Below, one piece after another: positions 1-5,432 of a stretch of DNA of 8,320 bases. How positions within the stretch are numbered: the first letter of the stretch is position 1; every line of letters starts with the position of its first letter. The stretch lies in NCBI GenBank assembly GCA_937927445.1, contig CALAOB010000086.1, forward strand, positions 1-8,320. Reading direction: 5' to 3'. The translations under genes and the position numbers were made by a program. Below the pieces are notes generated by a model that saw only the letters and a program-made list of their open reading frames with translations, was not told the DNA's origin and made no database searches. Source of the stretch: an uncultured Oribacterium sp. (lineage in GTDB: Bacteria; Bacillota; Clostridia; Lachnospirales; Lachnospiraceae).

Positions 1-200
1 ACAAACGTAGTACACTGGGGTGGGCAGGCAAACGAGAAGAGGCGTCTGGTATGGACGACCTCAAAAATCAGGTCGCTTAAGAAAAAAACACGTCTGAACT
101 GTTACGGAACCAGGCAGGTCCTCGGACTTCCATTAAATTCGGCTATTCCTATCCGCCTGGAAAAGTAGTATCATCAACGAAGTTTTTAAATTTCGGGGGT
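1..200. other. Upstream region without a supported gene
   Basis: No gene start is supported here. Two plus-strand frames are open from the window edge: one ends at a TAG at 166-168 (55 codons) and one at a TAA at 78-80 (25 codons). Either could be the tail of a gene outside the window, but neither shows a recognisable motif or the GC-rich third positions of the neighbouring genes. A 6-bp hairpin, CGACCT (56-61) with AGGTCG (70-75), is followed by an A-rich run. A weak -10-like TAGTAT lies at 166-171 before the MATE gene, without a convincing -35 element. Confidence 0.3.
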
Positions 201-206
201 GTGCCG

Positions 207-1556
207 GTGGAAACAAATCCAAACAAGATCGATATGCTGCATGGCGGGCTTTTCTGGAAGCTCGTGCTGTTCGCACTGCCGCTGGTGGCGAGCAGTATCC
301 TGCAGCATTTTTTTAATTCGGCGGATGTGGCGGTGGTTGGCCGTTTTGCGGGTGGCGATGCCCTCGCAGCGGTCGGGGCCAATGTTGCCAACGTGGGTGT
401 TTTCGTGAACTTCCTGGTCGGTGCCTCGATCGGCCCGAATGTCGTCGTGGCGACGCTGATCGGCAGCGGGCGTATGGACGAGGTATCGGATGCAATCCAC
501 ACGGTCATCGCGATGGCCATCACGGGCGGACTTCTGCTGATGGGCATCGGCCTCGCCATCGCGCGCCCGCTCATCGAAGCCATCGGTACGCCGGTGGAGG
601 TGCTCGACATGGCAGTGCTGTACTTCCGCATCTACATGCTCGGACTCCCGTTCATCACGCTCTATAACTTCGGCGCAGCGATCCTCCGCTCCATCGGTGA
701 CACGAAGCGTCCGCTGATGTACATGATCTTCGCCGGTGTGCTGAACGTCATCCTGAATCTGCTGTTCGTCGTGGTTTTCAAAATGAGCGTGGCGGGTGTC
801 GCACTCGCCACCACCATCGCGAACTTCACCTCGGCGGCACTCGTGTTCCGCACGCTGCTCCATGAAGAAGGGCCACTTAAGCTCCGGATCGACAGCATTG
901 CCCTGCACCCGAGGTATATGAAGCGTGTGCTGCAGGTCGGCCTCCCGGCGGGCGTGCAGGAGTCGGTGTTCTCGGTTTCAAACATTTTCGTCCAGGCCGG
1001 CGTCAACAGCTTCGGCGCGCAGGCGATCGCGGGTGCGGCGGCGGGCCTCAATTTCGAGTACTTCACCTATGATATCTGCGCTGCGTTCGCGCAGGCTGCG
1101 GTGACCTTCTACAGCCAGAACCTCGGCGCGGGCGAGCATGGTCGCTGCCGGCGCGTCTTCCGCCTCACGATGCTCCAGTCTATCCTGTTCACGCAGCTGC
1201 TGGCGCTGCCGTTCACGATCTGGGCGCGCGAATTCGCCGGGCTCTACACGACGGATCCGGTCGCCATCGACTACGCCGTGAGCCGGATGTACCACGTCAT
1301 GGCGGTCGAGGGCCTGTGCACGCTCTTCGATACCCCGTCCGGCGTCCTCCGCAGCATGGGCTACGCGATCAGTCCGTCCGTCATCACGATCCTAGGCACC
1401 GTCGTCTTCCGAATCATCTGGCTCCTGACCGTGTTCCGCGCCGTGCCGACCTACGAGGTGCTGATGAGCGTATACCCGGTGTCGTGGGTGCTTACCGGCA
1501 CCACGCTGATCGCTATGTACTACCGGGCGCTATATAAAAGAAAGGAAAGCAAATGA
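207..1556 (+). CDS. MATE family efflux transporter
   Basis: This is an integral membrane antiporter of the multidrug and toxic compound extrusion family, which exports cationic drugs or metabolites in exchange for Na+ or H+. The protein is about 449 aa, the normal length for 12 membrane helices in two MatE repeats. The N-terminal segment has the Firmicutes MATE pattern: a short polar leader with NKIDMLHG, a first helix with FALPLVASSILQ, then FNSADVAVVGRF. The motif AILRSIGDTKRPL closes the first half of repeat one and is followed by a long hydrophobic helix. Start choice: GTG 201 directly abuts the GGGGGT run and leaves no room for ribosome binding. GTG 207 lies 7 nt after GGGGG and gives the usual MATE N-terminus, so 207 is preferred. 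The stop overlaps the HD gene start as ATGA. The substrate cannot be read from the sequence. Confidence 0.93.
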   Translation: METNPNKIDMLHGGLFWKLVLFALPLVASSILQHFFNSADVAVVGRFAGGDALAAVGANVANVGVFVNFLVGASIGPNVVVATLIGSGRMDEVSDAIHTVIAMAITGGLLLMGIGLAIARPLIEAIGTPVEVLDMAVLYFRIYMLGLPFITLYNFGAAILRSIGDTKRPLMYMIFAGVLNVILNLLFVVVFKMSVAGVALATTIANFTSAALVFRTLLHEEGPLKLRIDSIALHPRYMKRVLQVGLPAGVQESVFSVSNIFVQAGVNSFGAQAIAGAAAGLNFEYFTYDICAAFAQAAVTFYSQNLGAGEHGRCRRVFRLTMLQSILFTQLLALPFTIWAREFAGLYTTDPVAIDYAVSRMYHVMAVEGLCTLFDTPSGVLRSMGYAISPSVITILGTVVFRIIWLLTVFRAVPTYEVLMSVYPVSWVLTGTTLIAMYYRALYKRKESK

Positions 1557-2167
1557 ATCAGGAACGTTTCGAGAAGCAGCGGGAGTTCATCCTGGAGATC
1601 GATAAGGAAAAGGAAATCTACCGTCAGACGCATCTGACGAATCACGGGCGTCGCGAGGGGGATGCGGAGCATGCGTGGCACATGGCCATCATGGCGTATC
1701 TGCTCCGTGAGTACAGCAACGCCGAGGTCGATATTGCGCATGTCATGATGATGTGTCTGATCCATGACATCGTCGAGATCGACGCGGGCGATACCTACGC
1801 CTACGACGAGGAGGGGCTGAAGACGCAGAAGGAGCGCGAGGAGAAGGCGGCGGACCGCATCTTCGCTCTGCTACCTGCGGACCAGCGCGATGAGCTCAGG
1901 GCGATCTTCGAGGAGTTCGAGGCCTACGAGACGCCGGAGGCGAAGTACGCGCATGCGATGGACAACCTCCAGCCGCTTCTGCTGAATGCCTCCAACGAGG
2001 GCGACGACTGGAAAACGCACGGCGTGTCCTTCAACACCGTGTGGGGCCGGCAGCAGAAGACCGCCCGCGGTTCCGAGGCGCTCGCAGCGTTTTCACGCGC
2101 GGTCATGGAGGACTTCGCCGACCGCGGGATCCTGAAGGATGATCGCGACGGGAAGCACGAGCACTGA
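1553..2167 (+). CDS. HD-domain phosphohydrolase, YfbR/HDDC2-like (5'-deoxynucleotidase type)
   Basis: This is a 204-aa soluble protein of the HD_3 family of metal-dependent phosphohydrolases; characterised relatives such as E. coli YfbR remove the 5' phosphate from deoxynucleoside monophosphates. The metal-binding set is visible: R34-E-G-D-A-E-H40, H71-D72 in LIHDIVEIDAGD (residues 69-80) and D137 in HAMDNLQP. The spacing fits the family, with E75 and D80 also conserved. The C-terminus is polar and ends in KHEH. The start overlaps the MATE stop (ATGA) and has a purine-rich ribosome site AAAGGAAAG at 1541-1549, so the gene is co-transcribed and probably translationally coupled with the exporter. 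The family is clear; the exact nucleotide substrate is inference, and no functional link to the pump can be read from the sequence. Confidence 0.88.
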   Translation: MNQERFEKQREFILEIDKEKEIYRQTHLTNHGRREGDAEHAWHMAIMAYLLREYSNAEVDIAHVMMMCLIHDIVEIDAGDTYAYDEEGLKTQKEREEKAADRIFALLPADQRDELRAIFEEFEAYETPEAKYAHAMDNLQPLLLNASNEGDDWKTHGVSFNTVWGRQQKTARGSEALAAFSRAVMEDFADRGILKDDRDGKHEH

Positions 2168-2215
2168 TCAGTCATTGCGGAAGGAACTGTGTCGCAGCAC
2201 AGGAAGGGCGAAGAG

Positions 2216-2293
2216 GAGTTAATGGGGTCAGACCTCATTAGTTTTCTCTAAACAGAATCTAAACTGCGAGTTAATGGGGTCAGACTCTGTTAA
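2216..2293. repeat. Two-copy palindromic repeat with GGGGTCAGAC core
   Basis: The 18-mer GAGTTAATGGGGTCAGAC occurs exactly twice, at 2216-2233 and 2268-2285, with a 52-bp period. Each copy is the left arm of a palindrome. Copy 1 is centred on A2230 (arms 2220-2229 and 2231-2240) and has one G-T pair. Copy 2 is centred on A2282 (arms 2271-2281 and 2283-2293) and has only Watson-Crick and G-T pairs. The right arms differ between copies while pairing is kept. From memory, not from a search, GGGGTCAGACCCC-like palindromes recur in many bacterial genomes near REP-associated IS200-like transposases. No transposase is present here. Confidence 0.75.
2219..2249 (+). terminator. Possible rho-independent terminator after the MATE-HD unit
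   Basis: The first palindrome can fold as TTAATGGGG / CCTCATTAG around a TCAGA loop and is followed directly by TTTTCTCT (2242-2249). The pyrimidine tract is short and the stem contains wobble pairs, so termination is plausible but not certain. It would end the transcript that carries the upstream MATE and HD genes, whose last stop codon is about 50 nt earlier. Confidence 0.35.
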
Positions 2294-2319
2294 GTAGAGA
2301 TGTTATCCGCTATAACGAG

Positions 2320-2336
2320 GCGGTCTTGAAAACCGT
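2320..2336 (+). other. tRNA-Ser(UGA) anticodon-arm-like fragment
   Basis: The 17-nt stretch GCGGTCTTGAAAACCGT has the exact form of a tRNA-Ser(UGA) anticodon arm: a 5-bp stem GCGGT/ACCGT closed by a G-T pair and the 7-nt loop CTTGAAA with anticodon TGA. The sequence on either side does not continue into a D arm, variable arm or T arm, so this is not a working tRNA gene. It could be a remnant of recombination at a tRNA-Ser gene, or a chance hairpin in the acetyltransferase leader. Confidence 0.35.
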
Positions 2337-2373
2337 TTAGTCGTCTGGCTGAGGAGCGAAGAGAGGAGACAGC

Positions 2374-3090
2374 ATGGGAGAACTGAAATTTCGCGTGGCG
2401 CGGCCGGAGGATGCGGAGGCGCTCCTTGCAATTTACGCGCCGTATGTCGAGGAGACCGCGATCACCTTCGAGTATGAGGTGCCGGGCGTCGAGGAGTTCC
2501 GCGCGCGCATTGCGCACACGCTGGCGACCTATCCGTACATCGTCGCCGTGGAAGAAAATAAAATCATTGGCTACGCCTATGTCGGGCGTCTGCACGAGCG
2601 TGCGGCGTACGACTGGACTGTGGAGACCTCGATCTACGTCGACCGGAGTGCGCGGAAGCAGGGGCTCGGGCGGCAGCTCTACGAGCGACTCGAGGCGATC
2701 CTCCGCGCGATGAACATCATCAGCGTGAATGCCTGCATCGCGTATCCGGAGACGATGAACGCGACCGTGGGGGCGCTGACCACATCAGATTCGATGCAGG
2801 AAGCGCTTCGGGAGGGTCCTGCAGATAGCGGTGCCAGCATTGGCGAAGACCCGTACCTGAACACGAACAGCCCGGACTTTCATGCGCACCTCGGTTACCA
2901 GCTCGTCGGGCATTTCCATGCCTGCGCGTACAAGTTTGACCGCTGGTACGACATGATCTGGATGGAAAAGTGGATCGCGCCGCACCCGGCGAAACCGGAG
3001 GCGATGATTCCCTTCCCGGAGCTGCCGGAGGAAGTCGTGGAGCGCTGTTTGCGGTTAGGAAGTAAAATTGTAAAAAGGAAAGAGGCTTAG
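2374..3090 (+). CDS. GNAT family N-acetyltransferase, phosphinothricin acetyltransferase-like
   Basis: This is a cytoplasmic acetyl-CoA-dependent N-acetyltransferase of 238 aa. The N-terminal RVARPEDAEALLAIYAPYVEETAITFE and the acetyl-CoA pyrophosphate loop RKQGLG (residues 94-99) after the beta strand ETSIYVD are typical of the PAT/YncA-like group. HLGYQLVGHFHACAYKFDRW (172-191) matches the C-terminal strand-turn-strand of that group, followed by WMEKWI. Relatives of this type are usually about 165-200 aa. Here a polar segment near residues 128-158 (2755-2847) interrupts the usual short passage from the YPE motif to the NSPDFH helix. The ribosome site AGGAG (2364-2368) lies 5 nt before the ATG. 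The stop TAG is followed at once by the ATG of the next gene, so the two are co-transcribed. The acceptor amine is not predictable; phosphinothricin resistance itself is not implied. Confidence 0.9.
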   Translation: MGELKFRVARPEDAEALLAIYAPYVEETAITFEYEVPGVEEFRARIAHTLATYPYIVAVEENKIIGYAYVGRLHERAAYDWTVETSIYVDRSARKQGLGRQLYERLEAILRAMNIISVNACIAYPETMNATVGALTTSDSMQEALREGPADSGASIGEDPYLNTNSPDFHAHLGYQLVGHFHACAYKFDRWYDMIWMEKWIAPHPAKPEAMIPFPELPEEVVERCLRLGSKIVKRKEA

Positions 3091-3792
3091 ATGATTCAGA
3101 CAGAATTCCGCGACCGGCTTTGTGACCGCTGTGGCCTGGCGGCAGTGCACTATATTCTGATGGTGCTGATTGCGCTGGTGCTGCTGATGTTCGTGGTGGA
3201 TGGTTATATGCGGCATCTGCAGGATATCGCGATGACTTATGACTGCGAGGAGGTCAATGAGGCGGTGGCCTGCGCGAAGACGCAGTACCTGATGGACGGG
3301 GCGCCGGGGGCCGTGGTGTACTACTATGACGCCGAAACGAAGCAGGTGTATACACGGGATCATTTCCAGGAGAAGGATCGCATCAGGCTGAAGGGCTACG
3401 GTCGTTCACTGGAGTTTCAGAACCGGCAGGCGCAGACGGGAGCCATCGGCGTGCCGAACCGGGGCGATGAGCGCTACCGGACGGCGATCGGCCGACTCGA
3501 TGACGGTACGACGACTACGAGTAACGATGTTACACATAACCGGACGTTCCTCGACAACATCCGGCAGAACGTGACGGGTCTCGGTGATCCGGACGGCGCG
3601 CAGTTCCTCGCCATCAGCTTCGCACAGGACGGGCAACTCTCGATGGTGCGATGGCGCGGCCCGGTGCTCTATTACTACGATTACAGGATGATGTCCGCGG
3701 AAGAGAAGGCGGCCCTGACCGGCGAGGAGCGCGAGCTCATCGCCGAGGACGCCCCGGAAGGCGAGACGCTCTTCTGGAACAGCCAGTACTGA
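3091..3792 (+). CDS. Single-pass membrane protein of unknown function, possibly pilin-like
   Basis: No family is recognised with confidence in this 233-aa protein. A short cytoplasmic head containing C11-x-x-C14 precedes one hydrophobic helix at about 17-37. An amphipathic stretch (42-68, with C52 and C61) comes next, then a soluble domain rich in Tyr, Gly and charged residues. The order of head, hydrophobic helix, amphipathic helix and beta-rich domain resembles a type IV pilin or pseudopilin, and strand-like segments such as AQFLAISFAQDGQLSMVRW fit that reading. The prepilin cleavage motif G-F-x-L-x-E is absent, so processing by PilD is not supported. It starts with zero spacing after the acetyltransferase stop, with AGGAAAGAGG (3076-3085) as ribosome site inside that gene. 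A pilD-pilM-pilN cluster lies 1.6 kb downstream, beyond a minus-strand gene. The assignment as a minor-pilin relative is inference. Confidence 0.75.
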   Translation: MIQTEFRDRLCDRCGLAAVHYILMVLIALVLLMFVVDGYMRHLQDIAMTYDCEEVNEAVACAKTQYLMDGAPGAVVYYYDAETKQVYTRDHFQEKDRIRLKGYGRSLEFQNRQAQTGAIGVPNRGDERYRTAIGRLDDGTTTTSNDVTHNRTFLDNIRQNVTGLGDPDGAQFLAISFAQDGQLSMVRWRGPVLYYYDYRMMSAEEKAALTGEERELIAEDAPEGETLFWNSQY

Positions 3793-3803
3793 GCCCTGGC
3801 TGT
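3779..3803 (+). terminator. Hairpin spanning the stop codon, possible weak terminator
   Basis: A perfect 8-bp inverted repeat, ACAGCCAG (3779-3786) and CTGGCTGT (3796-3803), encloses a 9-nt loop that contains the TGA stop of the membrane protein gene. It lies between two convergent genes, which suits a transcription end. Only a mixed pyrimidine-rich stretch follows, not a clear U-tract, so it is a weak candidate. Confidence 0.4.
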
Positions 3804-3811
3804 ATCTGTCC

Positions 3812-5128
3812 TCACACCAGGTAGCCTCGCCCGTGCGTCCGGTAGCAGTAGGCGGAGATGAAGATGGTGACGGCTTCGGCGCATGGCATGGTGAGCCAGA
3901 TGCCGTTCACGCCGATGAGCTGCGGGAGGATCAGGATGAAGGCCACCACGAGGATCAGCGAGCGGAGGGTCGAAATGAGGGCGGAGATGAAGCCGTTTCC
4001 GAGGGCGGTGAAGTAGCCGGAGAGGAAGACGTTCCATCCGATGAAGATGAAGACCGGGCTGAAGAGCCGGAGGCCCTCCCAGGTGAGGTCGAACACGTGG
4101 CCGGGACCGGCGAAGAGGTGGATGAGCGGCTGACCGAGGCCGAGCGAGATGGCCATGACGATCACGGAGGTGAGGGCGATGGTCAGGAAGCTGTAGCGTA
4201 GCGTCTCCCGGATCTTCACCGGATTACCGGCGCCGACATTGAAGCTCACGATCGGTGCGGCCGCCACCGCGATGCCCATGTAAAACGCGATGAAGAAGTA
4301 GTAGAGATACATGATGATCGTGACCGCCGCGACCCCGTCCTCGCCATAATGCCGGAGGATGATGATGTTAAACAGAAAGGTCGTGATGCCGGTCGACATC
4401 TCGGTGAGCATCTCACTGCTGCCGTTCGTGCAGGACTTCACGAGCACGTCGGCGTGCATCCGTGTGCGACAGAAGCGGATATGGCTGAAGCGGAGGAAGT
4501 AGACGAGGCCGATCATGGCGCTCGCGGTGATCGACAGGGTGGTGCCCCAGGCCGCGCCGTAGGTGCCCAGGCGGAATACGCCGACGAGGATGTAATCGAA
4601 GACGACGTTCAGCACGAGGCCGGTCATCGACATCCAGAGCCCGACCTTCGGGCTGCCGTCGGTCCGCACGAGGTACTCGAAAAACAGCTTGAAGGACATC
4701 GGGATGCTGCCGAGAAAGATGACCTTTGCGTACGGCAGGACATGCGCGAGCAGGCGCTCACTGCTGCCGAGGAAGAGGCAGACCGGCTTCAGGAAGACGA
4801 GACCGAAAATCGTAAACAGCGTCGCGAGGACGAGCAGGACCAGGGTGATGAAGGTGAAAATCTGATTCGCCTCATGGTCCTTTTTCTGTCCCATTTTTTC
4901 GCCAATGATGGCGCCCGCACCGGTTGCAAGCATCACGGAGGTTCCGAAGATGACGCAGGTCACCGGAATCACGATATTGATGCCCGCGAGCGCATCGGAA
5001 CCCGCGTATTTCGAGACGAAGTAGCCGTCGATCGTCGTGTAGAAGGACAGGAAGATCATGGTCAGCACCGACGGGATCAGATACTTCAGGAATTGCGGGT
5101 AGGTCATGTGGTTTTCAAAACAGTTCAT
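3812..5128 (-). CDS. MATE family efflux transporter, MepA-like
   Basis: This is a 438-aa polytopic membrane exporter of the MepA-type branch of the MATE family, which in characterised members extrudes cationic drugs using an ion gradient. Family marks: FYTTIDGYFVSKYAG (residues 29-43) in the first helices, GAGAIIGEKMGQKKDHEAN (70-88) in the cytoplasmic loop, FFEYLVRTDGSPKVGLW (149-165) and LNVVFDYILVGVF (173-185) at the end of repeat one. AAPIVSFNVGAGN marks repeat two. About 12 hydrophobic helices are visible. The ATG is preceded by AGGAG (5138-5134) with a 5-nt gap, which fixes the start. It belongs to a different branch from the MATE protein at 207-1556, so the two are unlikely to be a recent duplication. 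The gene stands alone on the minus strand between plus-strand units. Its promoter and leader look actively regulated. Confidence 0.93.
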   Translation of the reverse strand: MNCFENHMTYPQFLKYLIPSVLTMIFLSFYTTIDGYFVSKYAGSDALAGINIVIPVTCVIFGTSVMLATGAGAIIGEKMGQKKDHEANQIFTFITLVLLVLATLFTIFGLVFLKPVCLFLGSSERLLAHVLPYAKVIFLGSIPMSFKLFFEYLVRTDGSPKVGLWMSMTGLVLNVVFDYILVGVFRLGTYGAAWGTTLSITASAMIGLVYFLRFSHIRFCRTRMHADVLVKSCTNGSSEMLTEMSTGITTFLFNIIILRHYGEDGVAAVTIIMYLYYFFIAFYMGIAVAAAPIVSFNVGAGNPVKIRETLRYSFLTIALTSVIVMAISLGLGQPLIHLFAGPGHVFDLTWEGLRLFSPVFIFIGWNVFLSGYFTALGNGFISALISTLRSLILVVAFILILPQLIGVNGIWLTMPCAEAVTIFISAYCYRTHGRGYLV

Positions 5129-5156
5129 TTTTTCTCCTGCTTATCGTGTTCTTCAT
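5115..5156 (-). CDS. Candidate 13-aa upstream ORF overlapping the MepA-like start
   Basis: On the minus strand an ATG (5156-5154) has its own GGAG ribosome site (5165-5162) with a 5-nt gap. It encodes MKNTISRRKNELF and stops at 5117-5115, that is 11 nt beyond the first base of the exporter gene, in another frame. Its codons cover the exporter's ribosome binding site. Placement and spacing suit a leader peptide that couples its own translation to that of the exporter. So short an ORF can arise by chance, and the peptide has no known relative that I recognise. Confidence 0.35.
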   Translation of the reverse strand: MKNTISRRKNELF

Positions 5157-5226
5157 GGGCTCTCCGCGGTAAGCGTTCTGCAGCTGCCGTGCCCTCGATA
5201 AGCACTCCTTATCTATTGTGTACTCT
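5129..5226 (-). promoter_or_regulatory. Leader of the MepA-like gene with alternative pairings (attenuator-like)
   Basis: Three segments of the minus-strand leader compete. Segment 1, GATAAG (5213-5208), pairs with CTTATC (5202-5197) in a local 6-bp hairpin with loop GAGTG. Segment 2, TGCTTATCG (5204-5196), contains that same CTTATC and is also perfectly complementary over 9 bp to segment 3, CGATAAGCA (5146-5138). Segment 3 ends on the first base of the AGGAG ribosome site. An additional GGGC (5194-5191) can pair with GCCC (5160-5157) inside the long-range form. The long-range form would partly mask the ribosome site and the local hairpin would release it. The start of the leader is estimated from the promoter at 5233-5261. 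Confidence 0.45.
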
Positions 5227-5232
5227 CTCTAA

Positions 5233-5261
5233 TCTAAACCATATAGTTGCTATATAGTCAA
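5233..5261 (-). promoter_or_regulatory. Promoter of the MepA-like gene with operator in the spacer
   Basis: On the minus strand TTGACT (5261-5256) and TTTAGA (5238-5233) form a -35/-10 pair with a 17-bp spacer. The spacer is filled exactly by the inverted repeat ATATAG-TTG-CTATAT (5241-5255 on the plus strand). An inverted repeat between -35 and -10 is a usual place for a repressor, or an activator of MerR type, that controls drug exporters. No regulator gene lies in the window, so the regulator family is unknown. Transcription would start near 5226. Confidence 0.5.
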
Positions 5262-5377
5262 GAGGGGAGCTGCAGCGAAAATGATACAGCATCGAGTTTC
5301 TGTAACAATGGCGAGAAAGAAATAAGTGGAAATCTGTGCCACGATCCATAAAAACCTATTATATACCGGCCTGTGCA

Positions 5378-5386
5378 TGCTATAAT
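5378..5386 (+). promoter_or_regulatory. Extended -10 promoter of pilD
   Basis: TGCTATAAT is a perfect extended -10 element (TGn followed by TATAAT). The -35 position is AT-rich (ATTATA, 5358-5363) and not close to consensus, as is common for extended -10 promoters. Transcription would begin near 5393 and give a leader of about 40 nt that contains a perfect AT palindrome, ATATTT-A-AAATAT (5403-5415). In the 304-nt divergent spacer 5129-5432, the part 5262-5357 holds nothing I can support. Confidence 0.55.
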
Positions 5387-5432
5387 CATTTCGATTTTTA
5401 CGATATTTAAAATATTTCAGAAACGGGGCCTC

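Noticed and set aside
201..206. GTG 201 as start of the first MATE gene
   Set aside because: It directly follows the GGGGGT run, leaving no spacing for a ribosome site; GTG 207 is spaced correctly.
186..908. Minus-strand open frame of 240 codons opposite the first MATE gene
   Set aside because: It is rich in His, Asp, Glu and Arg, as expected for the complement of GC-rich membrane-protein codons; no domain or ribosome site is seen.
2301..2373. Complete tRNA-Ser gene
   Set aside because: Only the anticodon arm is present; D arm, variable arm, T arm and acceptor stem cannot be drawn.
4349..5257. Plus-strand open frame of 302 codons opposite the MepA-like gene
   Set aside because: It is an antisense shadow of the exporter gene, with highly charged, low-complexity composition and no recognisable domain.
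5281..5325. 14-aa plus-strand ORF in the divergent spacer
   Set aside because: The GGGG run is about 12 nt from the ATG, too far for a good ribosome site, and no promoter is seen upstream.
5373..5432. Longer pilD start at GTG 5373 adding 20 hydrophobic residues
   Set aside because: The extended -10 element TGCTATAAT lies at 5378-5386, so this start would precede the transcript. No ribosome site is seen before it, and the ATG at 5433 gives the normal family N-terminus.
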